Positions 1 through 13,049 of a DNA stretch of 64,000 nt are shown here, in pieces; position 1 is the stretch's first letter, and each line of letters opens with the position of its first letter. The notes under the pieces are model-generated. The model did no database searches, was not told where the DNA came from, and worked only from the letters and a program-made list of their open reading frames with translations. Source of the stretch: Leptoclinus maculatus (taxonomy: Eukaryota; Chordata; Actinopteri; Perciformes; Stichaeidae); contig JAVDOI010000011.1 in assembly GCA_032191485.1 (NCBI GenBank), forward strand, positions 17,490,117 through 17,554,116. The letters are read 5' to 3'. The translations under genes and the position numbers were made by a program.

Positions 1-442
1 TGAGAGGCAGGTATGAGCTTGACTAGTTTGGAGCTTCTATCCCAGCCAGCTGGAGCAGCAGTGCAATAAAGGTTTTGTTTCCACGGCCGCCTCAGCGGAG
101 CACCGGGTGGGTGTGAGAGGGGAGAGGCCGTCCCCACAGAGATGCATTGCGGTGGCGGCGGGATCGTCTGTGATTTATCCCGGCAGTCACGATGAATCGT
201 CTCTATTGTCGGGTTGTTTTTCGGAGCATGTGGAAGAACTTGTGGACAGAACTGCTGTGGCCCCCGCAACGATGGATGTAAATGTAACACTGCACAAGCG
301 AGCACAGGTCTGATGCATGTGCATGAAATCCCTATTCTCCATCCATGTCATTCCGCTAATGAGATGGTTTGCTACGCATATCCACATTCCACTCAGAAAT
401 CTATGAAAAGAGAACCTGTGTGTTGTGTCAATGTGCGTTCGC

Positions 443-443
<1 letters not shown>

Positions 444-473
<30 letters not shown>
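444..473. repeat. (GT)n microsatellite
   Basis: About 15 uninterrupted GT units, then GCGCACGC. Confidence 0.9.
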
Positions 474-476
<3 letters not shown>

Positions 477-2314
477 ACGCCAACAGAATTCACAAAAGCA
501 ACCAGCTCTGAGTAACAATTCCTTTTTTCATGATACAAATCTAAGTCCTCGAGCTCGTGGACGTTGTGGAGAATGCGTTTGAGAGTAAACAGGGATTCGA
601 ATTGTTACGAGTTGAATTAAAACATGGTGTCAGTGGTTCCAGGTTGGCAGGGTCAACAGGGCACAACTTAAAATGCAGTCTGCTGTCGTCATCTAGCCGG
701 GGGTCGGCGACCTCACTGTGTGTGCATTTGTGTTACTCATTACTGTGGATGCTGTGATCTGCATTTCCACAGAGCGAGAGCAGAGAGTCTGTGGAAGTAA
801 CTTTACTCTCAAGTTTGTATCATTCTTAAAAGACTACTTCAGTGTTTTACAACCTGGGTCCTTAACTGTGTTATAGCAAATGTAACTAAACTAGAACGCT
901 ATCAAATGCTCAGTTGGAAAAACAGCTTTCTGATGGAGACCAAGCAAACAGTAGCCTTCACAACAACAGAAGCTCAGCCTGTGGTCCAGTTTGATTGCAT
1001 CGCTACTTTTAGTTAATCACAGATTGTTTGGGCATCGATTTTCAATCTTCACCTTCATTTAAATATCCAAAATGACATCTTTTGATTGGACTTTTAAAAA
1101 GCTGTCTGTGGATGCCTTGGCCCCACTTGTTGTAAGGCCGTTTCCAGTGGAGCTCCTGTCTACTCTCCCTGCAGCGCTTGGTAAATGCTGTGTTATTCCA
1201 ACCAATTGAAGCACCAGCTATAATAATAAGGAGATATAAGGAGAGGGAATCTCCCTTTCCATGTACGTTTTTAATTATACATGTAAGGTTCATAAGTTCC
1301 CCTGTTTTGTTTGCCCTATCAGACTTTATCAAGAGTTTTTAGCCAAACAACTAGTGTGCAGACATGTCGGTGCTCATACATACATTATATTGCATGGAGT
1401 ATGATATGCCCCATCATGCATGAGCTGTAAATCATGGATGATTTTGGACCAGCCCCTATAAGAAGTGGAATTCCCCTCTTTCACCCTTGGGTGATGAGGA
1501 GATCACTATGATTCATATGTCTGAGAGACGTGCAGGGTATATATATGTGTGTGTGTGTGTGTGGGTGTGCATAAGTGCATTGTGCATAGGCAGTAGTCAT
1601 TCTCTGCACAGCTGTTTGTATAGGGTTTCCATGGAGATATGCTGCACAACATTACAGCAGTGTGTGACACTGTGAAATATGGTGTTTCTTCTGTTGCACA
1701 GGGTGAAAAGTGACTCTGCCCGGGGTGTGTGTGTGTGTGCATACAGGTACAAGCAATATATACTCACAGGGAGAGACTTGGCAGAGAGAGTCTTCGTTAG
1801 CGTAAGAGTTACCTTACCGGTTGTCAGTCAGATTACTAAATGTTACTTGACATCAGCCATAATTTAGCACTGAAATATGATTCATAAACATGTATATCAT
1901 TGTAATTTGTTGGCCTGAGGGATGCATCCAGCTCAGCAGTTCTAACAGTACAGATAGCACTGAGAGTGGGATGGAACATGATAAGACGCCCCCCTGTCGC
2001 CGGGGTTTGCCCTGGCTGAACTCAACTGAAGGTCCGTCTCCAGAAGTAAAAAAATAGAAATCCATCGAAAGTTTTTTTTCTGAATTCTGAGATAATAATC
2101 GCATGAATTCAGAAAAAATGGGGCAAATGTTTTCTCAAGTGAATGCATTCCATTTTTTAAAATAAAATTCAGTCAAGAAAACAGAGCGTGTCCTAGTTTT
2201 CTGGTGAACAACTGAAGGCAGCACTCCACTCCGGTCAAAATCCCATTAACACGAAAAATTCCAAATCTAGACAAAGCAGCTCCTTTTCCCCTTTTTGTGT
2301 AAGTATGACTGCGA

Positions 2315-2740
<426 letters not shown>

Positions 2741-5700
2741 GTGTGTGTGTGTGCATGTGCATGTGTGTTCTGTGTATATTACCCTTGTCTGTGCAGCATC
2801 AGTAAAGCAGTGCTTCCACTTGCCGAATAGCATCTTTCTCAGTGTGTGAATACTTTTGTGTGAGGCAGACATAGCAGTGTGGTGATCTCATCGGACTCAG
2901 GGCAGATCTGGGATCTGAATAATACTGACTGCACTGTAGGGCCTTTGTCTGGCAGCAGGCTGAGTCAAGCCCTCTGTGCCATCTCAGACCTGAATAAATC
3001 AGAGCGCACAAGATGGAAAAGAGGGGGAAGGAGGTTGAGCAGACGGACATCCCCTACATCATGGTCAGCTCTGTGACATTTGACCTGAGTCCATATTGAG
3101 AAATACCCATGATGCAACTGTTGCCACCTGGCCAGTGCTACTATTATATGACTTCTAACCAACTGTCCACTTTCTATACCTGCATTTTTCCTGTTCATGG
3201 TCACCGGGGAGATTAGCCTATCCCATAATGCATTGGGAAAAGACAGGGAAATCCCCTTCTGTCTATAACAGTGCTAGAAAAGCACATTTGATGATGCAAT
3301 AGACACTGTCACACGCCGACTAACTGTGTCAGGACATTATGAGCTATAAAAGATTCCTCAACGCTTGTTTTTCTCCATGTCACAAAAAACGCGAAGGAAT
3401 TATTTCTGTGGTTCGCGATGCCCCACATCTGTCAGATTCATTGATCTGATCCCAGTTGAAAGCCTTCTAAAACAATGCAAAAGCACAGTGAATACACATA
3501 GTGGATGTTGGATGGGAAAACGGGCAGTGTTGCTTCACTAACCTGACCTGTAACTCGGGGCCCTTGACTCTCTCGCTGCTCTCCCCAACATCAAAAGCTT
3601 CTGTGCTCCACTGCTGCCCTTCAAAACCAAGTTAATGCTTAAACAGGTGAGTGGGAGTCCACAAATCCCATAATTCTCCCCCTCCATCCCCATGGAGACG
3701 CCCCAGCCGCTTAAGAGGCCTAATGACTTTGAGGACATTTCTCTCTCTGTGCTCATTAGAGCGGCCTGATTAGAAAGAGTGAGGCTGCACGTTCAAGCTA
3801 GAAATGTGTTGTGGACATTGGATACGAACACAAACCCCCATTTAAATGATCACTGATTCACTTTAGGGAGATGTAAACAAGGTGTAAGGCTGGAAGTGAT
3901 TGTGCTGTGGAATGCCTGCTCCAAATGCTTTAGGTTTTTGCCCAATTTAAGATTATGAAGTGTTGTTTTCAAGTAAGCAGTCAGCTTACTCGAGTCAGTC
4001 TGTAAGTCAATGTACCAGCCAATTCTTTCTGAAGTAAAACAAACAAACTAGGACCGACTGCTGCCTAATGTGTCAACAAAGAAATTCAAAGCGCCTATTC
4101 CCCTGGACTGTTTCCATCTCTCGTGTATGTATTGTATTTGTGCGTACACTAGTGTATCGTGGGGTGTGGGATGGGATTCCTGCTGTGTTTTATGATAACC
4201 TGCAGCATCTTCCCGTGCGCCATAAAAACCGTGGGGAGAACATGTTTTCTCTCCCCGTAATTTGTACACCTTTACGACTCCTCCGAACCAAATAAGTTTT
4301 TCCACATGCTTCAGCTGGTTCTGCATCGTGCGTTTGGTATGTTTGTCATTGTGTGTTTTGTCTAAAATGTCCACCCACATGATGAATGTGCATGGCAAAG
4401 CCATGAGAAAGGAATTCTCCCTCTCTAGGGGGTTACCTGCAGCAGCTAAATAAAGGTTTGTAATAATGGCACATTCAAAAGGCTCCATTATATTGTCATC
4501 CCTTTGAAACGCAGTTGTAGAAGTTCAATTCTATCTGGCCTCGGATCTAGACGGTGCATTGAGAGTGGGGTCACCAGAGACGGTACAGTAAAAGTGGGAG
4601 CGGGTCAGCTGACGGGAAGAGGAAACAGAAGGCCGGAGGTGATAAGTGATGTCATCGGGGAAGGGAGGAAGTGCATCTCTATAGGGAGCATATGAGGCAT
4701 CCCCATGCAGCTGGTCAGCCCATTAACTGATGTAGGACAGGAAGGGTGTTTTGTTGGCATCATGCGGAAGAAGATCGGAATCGCTCTCTAGGGGTCTTCG
4801 ATAAAACTTGCCAGCAAACAGTCGCCTAACTACACATCCAGCAGATCCAGAACAACGTTTTCATTCATTTGGAGCGGTCCACGTGACGATGGCGACTTCA
4901 AGAAATCTGCGCCATTCAGAAATATGAACTCAAATTTGAACCAGGCTGCGCTCATCCACCCCAAATCCTACTCGAAATGACGAATGCACGGCCAATTGGT
5001 AGCAAAAAGACAGCCAGGTCACATCTTACTGATTTATTTTCCGATAAACCGATATCGTCTCTGTTTACCTGTCGCGGGCTCCGGTGAGATCAGCTTGAAA
5101 ATGCCCAGGCTTGTTTTTTTGTGCTGGGGGAGAGGAGATGCGTCAGACTTTGGAAATGCCTGGAATCTGAGGTAGTAGTTGTGTGAGCAGATTTCATCGT
5201 GATGGGGCAAAGGCCCGCGAGAGACGACACAGTTGGCACAGCTCGTAATGTAATTAAAAACCTCAATAACATCTGGTCATCTGGCTCACCTCATGTTAAC
5301 ATGTGATGTCTACACACACCTCAGTGATTGATATAGAGCTCATAAGCGTGATAAGACAGATGTGACATCCATTTTTTTTTTCTTAATGTTATGTTTCAGA
5401 TGCACGTCCCAGCTTTGATGAGTTGGATGGTGGTATTTAGATAACCCTCGCATGCCATGAAGATAGCATTGGAACCGTGCTGTCTCTTAACTTAAAAGCC
5501 TTGTGACTCACTTAACATGAGATAAGATTCTGCTCTTTCACACACGCACAAAAAAAAGGTTTTCATTTCCTTTCAAAAGTTGCTGGGTCATATTGTTCTG
5601 CTTGCCTTAAGAAAGACTCCCACACTCTGTGTGTGTGTGTGTGGACACCTCAAAGTCCTCAACCTGCAGGTCTCTTTCATGTCGGATCAGGTTGGGAAAT

Positions 5701-6903
5701 GGCTGTATATCCAACATGTCCAAAGACAATAAGGATGGGGAGACTTCCAAGAAAAGCCCAGCAGTTTTCATTAGATACTGATCTCTTGTGGAGTTGCAGA
5801 TGGTACCGTCGTTTTGAGTTCCTCACAGCAGCTTTGTCTAGCAGGTGTTACCCCACTTTGTGCTTTTAACTATGTTTTGTGTTGTTGGACTTGATTAGTG
5901 CAACTCTCTGTAAAAAAAAAAAGCATCTATTTTCTAGATTAATAGTCCATCGTGTTTTAGCCGCTACCTGTCTGTCCTGAACGTATCACACATGAGAGCG
6001 GTTGTACCCAGTCATCAGGTGAGGAAATAGGGATGTTTCTTACAACATGGTGTGCTTTCCCAGTCCCTCCTCTGGCATCCGTGGTCTGCTAGTGTGAGTT
6101 CACAGCTTTACTAAAGAGGTCAGAGGTCACATTTTAGTCACAGTGAGGAGTGGTTTGTCAGGCCATAACCAAGTCGAGCACGGTGTGTCTGTGGCATTTG
6201 TCGCAGCAAGAGAGGATTTGGGGGAAAGTTGGGAAACACTAGAAATGCCTCAGGGAATGTGCATCAAGTTAGATGGCTGGGGGACTTCCTGTCTGCACTT
6301 TGAGGCAATTACTTTTTCTACACGGACATCCTTGGAATTTTGTTTTGAAATCCTCTGTATATGTGCAGCGTATGACTTGTTCATCAGTCATTGTCTAGTG
6401 GTATTTCTGCAGTGTCCCTCATCGAGTTCACTGTTGACTCTATTGGTATTTATTTATTTATTTTTAAATAAATCTCTTTTTCTACACATTTTTGAAGGTT
6501 TTGTGGCAGTGGGGTCTCTAACCTCAACAACTTTTTGCCGGTGACCAAAATGCATCTGTTGCATCAAGTACCAAACACTTTAAATACCAAAACTGAAAAT
6601 GAATCTTATAGTCATATTTGTCGTCTTGTTTTCTTTTTCTTTAATCTGACTTGAATCAAAATCTTGCTAGTTGGACAATTTTTTTTAAGTTCTTCGCTTG
6701 TGTTCTGACAACATTTATCATTTGAGAATGTTTGCTTCTTGAGTCAAATTGGGGGGAAAAAAAGTGTTTACATTACGTTTATCTATAAAACATGTATTGT
6801 TTTGGAATAAGTACAGTAATTAGTATTAGTACGTCAGACAGTAGATTGATACCATTGTATGAAGTCAGTTTAGCTTAGCATAACTAGCATTACCATGTCA
6901 TAT

Positions 6904-6940
6904 CCCTGCTTCCAGTCTTTGTGCTAAGCTAAGCTAACCA
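6904..6940 (-). repeat. Dispersed fish repeat, copy 1
   Basis: Read on the minus strand this segment gives GGTTAGCTTAGC followed shortly by AAAGACTGGAAGCAGGG. The same core (GGTTAGCTTAGCAT, then GACT, then GGAAAC) recurs at 32169-32220 and 33685-33735. I recognise it as a common interspersed sequence of teleost genomes but cannot assign a family name. Confidence 0.55.
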
Positions 6941-7831
6941 TTTTCCTGTTGACCATAACAATATGAGATCTTCTCACCCAACGCTCGGCAAGAAAAGTGA
7001 ACACGCATATTTGCCAAAACCCTTTTCACTAAAGAGTGTTCAATAGGCGAGTGCCAAAAAGGGTCCAACTGGGATTCAAAACAACGGGTGGTCTTATATT
7101 TGACATTTTCTGTATTCATCTGACACAGTGATGGTTGTGCAGTCTTGTGCACCAGGCAGCCCTGCAGCCAGCTGACACTGTTTTCATTCTACAGCTGACA
7201 TACAGTGAAAGCCTGCACTCAGACTCAGCAGTGTGTTTTGTCTGTGCGTGTGCGGTCCTGCGTTGCCGTGCGTACGCTTGTGTACCTGTCTGCCTGCGCT
7301 CATGGGTTTGTTTGTGCAGCGTTAGTGCCCCGTGTGATCCAAAGGCAGCGTGTCGCATCGTGTTGGGGCACATGAGTCCGCCTCGAGGCAACAAGTCATC
7401 CACGTGTAACTCCGAAAAGTCTCAACTTGCCTGACCTCCACTCCAAAGCCTTGACTCAATCTCTCCTTTGTCTTTCATATTAATATCTTTTTTTGTAAAA
7501 TGCATTTCAAATATAGAGCTTACCACTTGCAGCATCGGCTCCTCTGGGGACATTTTTCCCCGGTACCTTCATCAGAAAGCAACCCTGTTAAAGATGCTCT
7601 GATGTAAAGTAGAGGTACAATGCCTTGCTGTGTCTGGCATGTCAGCAGGTTCGCTGGCATCATCTGGATGGCAGCCTTTATGTGCAACTAGTTAAAGGTT
7701 AATAATGTTTTGAGGGAAAGAATGTGAAAGAATAAAGAATGCTGGTTAGCCATTAGTCGACATGTGTGTGTTTACACAGCCAGCCTTTTTCCCAGGTGCT
7801 ACACGATCCCCAGGATTACAGCGGAGGGGGC

Positions 7832-7834
<3 letters not shown>

Positions 7835-7903
<69 letters not shown>

Positions 7904-7936
7904 ACCACAGTCTGCCTAACCCCCCCCCCCCCCCCC
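7835..7936. repeat. (CA)n tract followed by poly-C and poly-A
   Basis: CA units run from 7835 to 7902. A spacer follows, then about 17 C and 9 A. The tract lies about 250 bases upstream of the first afap1l1 coding exon. Confidence 0.95.
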
Positions 7937-8178
7937 AAAAAAAAAGACAAGAGAGGAGGGGAGGCAGAGTGGGAGGGAGGTTTAGGGAGATAACAGATCA
8001 GAGGGAGGAAGGGAGAGGTAAAAGAAGTGTGATTTCAGCAGTGGGCAGGCTACAGCTCACCTCCAACACAAAGACTTCACAGCACCAAGCCCACGGAGAG
8101 GCTCTGACTCTGGAATATCTCCGGCACTATCTGCTCGTGTCTGAATGAGCCGGTTTGTCTCCTTCGTAACCTTGGAAG

Positions 8179-10891
8179 ATGGTGGGACTCTCATCCACCG
8201 CTGTCGAGGGTAAGCGTTGAGGGGGAAGCCTTTGTAGCTTGTCAGGATATTACCACAGCAGGTATCTTAGGCAAAAAGGAGGTGCGTGGATTTGCAAAGA
8301 TATGTAAATATACGGGCCGATGCGAGGACATCGAAGGTGTTGTAAACATGAGACATCGGGTGATGTTCGCTTCGTGCCTGAAGCATCGTGCCAGCTTGCT
8401 GGAATTCCAAGAAAGGCAGCAATGTTGAACTGTTGAGAAAGCAGCAGTCTGCCACCCAGACTCAATAGTGAAACTTTGCATTTTTCTAAGCCACTTGAGA
8501 CTCTTTGTGGGATGCAGATTCTTGCGCGATAAGCTGGAATGTCTCCCTGCAACAATATTGTGAAACAGAGTTACTGCCGAATAAGTGGATTGTGTGTCTT
8601 TTTTTTCGACATACTGTGAAGTTATTTGTGTGTGTGTGTGTGTGTGTGTGTGTTTGTGTGTGTGTGCGATGTGAAGCAAGATAAGTAAGCTCAGCCTGAA
8701 GAAAGCCTTTGGCATTAAAAGGAGGGAGGAGAACAAACCTGTGCACCCGATCGAGGTCACATCATTCTTTAAATCAGGGTTTGTTGGACGTGTTAGCACA
8801 GGTGCTCAACTTGCTGACATTACTCACCCCAACCCCCTCCCCTTCTCCCTCCCTCTCCCTCTCCCTCTCCCGCTCTCTCCCTCCCCTCTCTCTCTCTCTC
8901 AATCAGATTGTACAGAAGGTCTGCTAACGCAAGCCTCTTTTAAAGGTCTGAGTCTGCACTGGTAAACAAACTTCTGTCTCGGCCTCGCTACTATTTGCAC
9001 ACTGACACAAAGACATTTTTTTGCAGAGTCTTGCACTATTAACAAGGTGAGGAATGTGCCTGGTGTTTAACGGCAATTGTCAGACGAGTGTGAGGAGGTA
9101 AATGTTTGAGCGTTGAATGGCCCGCCGCATTCCTGCATGGTGCTCTAAATGCACCCATCTTTTGTTAAATACAATTTTCTCTGATGGACGAAAAAGTAAA
9201 GTAATAAGCACGTTCTTGTAGCTGCAAATATTCCAATTTCACCCAAAACATAAACCCGTTTTCATGTAGCGTTACTATCTTATTCAAGCTTGTGTGTAGT
9301 TTCCCTCAGGTGCTTGGCCCACAATCTGTTTTATCTGACTTCTAAAGACATCAAAGACACACATCCCACACACAGAGTTGCAGCAGAGATTTAAAGGGTC
9401 ATGTGCTGTTTTAGATGTGCGAGAACTCTTTTGAGTTGTGTGGTGTCGATTACCAAGGCAAGGCCGAGGATTTAAGGGTGGTCTTACGGGCCTCACATGC
9501 CAAACACTCTGCAGTAATTCCTCTTTGCTCATTCTGGCACAATCGGAATAACGCTGTAGTCATCAAATTGGAGAATACGCTTTTTTTTTAGAGCGCTAAG
9601 TCCAAGTGAAACGGTGAAATGGCTTTATGAGCGTTGCGATCTGCTTCACGCCAACTCCTTGAAAGCCTGGAGTTCTGAGTTACATTTGATTTAATGCTGA
9701 CCGGTGTGAATTTCAGTTTTCTCCCTGCCGTCGATGAGTCATGCTGTGGATAAGGTTCGGTCTCCCACTAGGTCAGGGGAAGCCCAGCGGGTGCGCTGCA
9801 GCCAGATTCTAAACAGCTGGAACCTCTGGCGGAGAGACAACACTCGTCGGGCCAAAACATCCCACTCCCGTGAGTTTCCTCTCCGTCCCCGACGCCCACT
9901 TCCTCATTTCCCTTGGGTGAATCGGAGCTTAATGAGGAGACATTCCAGGTCCCTGCGCCAATTAATTCCTCATGCCCACTTCTCAGAGCGCGAGCGGGCT
10001 TTTTGTAACAATAGAAGGAAACCGCACTAGTGAAGCGGACGCAGGCGAACACACACCGAGTGTAGCTCTATTTACTCTCGACTGTAACCTTGGCAGAGCA
10101 TTGTGGAGCCCATAGGAAGACCCACCTCAGGAAAGTATGTCTGTCTTTAGGGATGGGAGCAGTCTGAAAATGTAGAACGAAACACCGGTTCCGAACACAT
10201 ACATCTTCCAGATTATCAAGACCTCTGCCTGTCAGTGGTGATTACATACAAGCTCGCTGTGTCGGAGTGGTGCATCTAAGATTCCAACATTCTGCCTCAA
10301 CTCATTCGGGTGCTGCTCAAACTGGCACATTCACACAACGGGCTGGCTTGTTGTCAGGTGCACCAAAAGTTCACCTTTAACACGCCCCACTAAATACACA
10401 TCATACAAGCGTGTCTGTGTGTCTGTGTTTGTGTGTGTGTATTTTGTGTTTGTTTACTAGTTGCCATATGACCGCCCGCCGAACAAAAGACTTTTCTGGC
10501 TCAGCAGCTGTCCCGTGGATGACCCGAGCAAGATGCACGGTTCAGCAGGTCGAATGTGGCTGGACTGTGAAAATGTGGCGGGGTGGGGGTTGGGATAGGA
10601 TGGGGTGGGGTGAGAGAAAGAGATGGAGGGGATGGGAAGTGTGTGTGTGTGTGTGTGTGTGTGTGGCGGGGGGGGGGGGGGTGAGTGTGCCAGCAGTGAC
10701 TCAGCCAGTCGTCAGGTTTTTTTGCTGGGGATTTTCAGGATTATAGAGGAAGAGAAGTGTGCATTAGGATAAGACAATGCAGAGGGAAAGAATAGAGAAG
10801 AAGAAGCTATGAAAACGGTACAAAGAAGGGAGAATCAATTTTGGCTGGCCATTTGTTTGTGTCTGGCAGAGAATCCGACAAAGGAGGAATC

Positions 10892-10922
<31 letters not shown>

Positions 10923-13006
10923 CAGCAGCAGGTTGCAGACCTGTTCCCAGGACATCCAGCAGCCGGAGGAGTGAGACGGTTTATTTAACTTCTGTTCTGA
11001 AAACAGGGAGTGGACCAGATCAACATGCGATGTGGAGGATCATATATTCCGATATGCCGAGTCCTCAAAAGTGTTACAGAACCTGGAGATCCCCGGGAAG
11101 AATGCGTATTTGCAGGAGGCCTGTCTGAGCCAGCTTTGGCTTTTGTGAGGCCTGGACTTTAAATCTCTCCACTGTTAGATAAAGATCAGGTGCCTGTGAG
11201 ACATTTGGCCTGCTCTGAGCTCTGTAAAGTGGTGCTTTGGTTATTCTTGTCAGAATCTCACATTTCTGCCAACATCTGTACGGTCTTGGCAGCGCACTTA
11301 ATTTACTTTCTTAGCATTGAGAGCGACAGTTGATTGAAGTTTGGGTTCGTGCCAAATCGTGCCTGAGCCAGTGTAACAGACTTGGAATGGGCATTAAAGA
11401 AGACGACTCGGAGGGTAGTTTTCCAGCATTTATTCGCTGCAGAAGACAACAATACACACATTAGGACTCACTCTCTTTGTACATCCGCTCCTAAACATGC
11501 AAGACAACAGAGTTTACACAAAGGAATCTCGAAATCTCTGCGTTGCTATGTTATATGACGTAAATGGCGCCAAAAAGGCTAAATGAAACAGCCACTCAAC
11601 TTATATTTTCAACAGTCAAAAAGGCACATAACAGTTCGATAAGATGATCGCCTTAGCAGTTACTAAAGTACGTAGCATAAACAGTTCCATTCACGAAGAA
11701 AACAACAAAACAGTGCAACAACATTCTTCACACAACTTACCCTCAACAGTACGAAACACCACTGTGAGGGGAAGTCGGGACTACGGGAGCTTAGAAGGTA
11801 CAGAAGAGGCGAGACGCCGCTTCCGCAGGAAGCATTAACAAAATAAAACACTAAATAAAAATAGCTCATTAAGATAGAATTCACACATACTCAACAGAAT
11901 CGTTGAATGACAAACACAATTTAAATATTACAAATAGGAAATAATAAAGTACATTTTTAACTCTGTTACACCAGCAACATTTCAGAGCTGCTGCAGAAAG
12001 ACAACACCGGTTTTCTTTGCTCCTTGTGCGGGATATAGTTATTCTGTGCACGATTTGTTATTTTGGGAAGCTTCATTTCCATTTTCTGGGTTAATGAGCA
12101 ATTAGCAAACATGTTTCCTGTCACACCAGCCTTTTGCTCTTGTTTAGTCTGGCTTGTAACTGAGCGAGGAGGAGCGGAGGGAGACTGCGTGATAAGATGG
12201 CAGATTGATATTGACAAACTGTGACAGAAAATGAAAGACACAGAGAAAGAGGCTCTATGACATACACCCCTTTGGTTTATTTAGACTTGTCCGTCTGACC
12301 TCTGCCTTCGACTGATAAACTGAAGCCGTGCACCCCCCCCCTGACCTTTGCCCCGCTCTGTGCAGCGATGGAGGTGTTGGTGAGTGAGCTGGGCGTCCTG
12401 CTGCAGATGCTGGACCAGGAGAGCCTCAGCTCCTCCACGCAGGAGAAGAAGACCTCCGTGTGGAACCTCCTGCAGCAGATACAGCCATCAGGTCAGTGAG
12501 GAGGAGGAGGAAAGATTGATGAAGGGACTGTCTGTCGGTGTCTTTCTTTATGTTTCATTCTCTTGTTTTGTCCGGGTTTTATGTAGACTCTCTGAGGGGT
12601 TTTACACATAATGGAAATGTGCAATGCACTCGACATCTGAAAGTCTCTCTTTCCTTTCCTCCAGTTTCAGGAACAGACTACATCTACATGAACTCAGCAG
12701 TGTACAGAAATGGCACCAGCTTCGTAGAGTCCCTCTTCGAGACATTTGGTGAGTTTGAGCTCCAACGCGTAGCTGTAAAATGTTCACCGCTCTTTATAAA
12801 TGAGCTACAGATATCATGTTCTCTTTGTGTATATAAGTCTCAGTTGTTGTCTCTTATAGACTGCGAGCTCGGAGACCTAAAGGATGTTACAGATGATCTG
12901 AAAGAAGACAAGAACACGCAGACGGACACTTTAAATCAGGCAAGTTGCCGAGATGTAGTCAGTTCCTAACTCGCCCCCTTTCCAGAAATATCAGTTACAT
13001 TTGACA

Positions 13007-13049
<43 letters not shown>

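Noticed and set aside
1..70. 3' end of an upstream gene such as ablim3
   Set aside because: Only an AATAAA and a short unique stretch are visible. There is no coding sequence to identify a gene, so it is mentioned only as a possibility.
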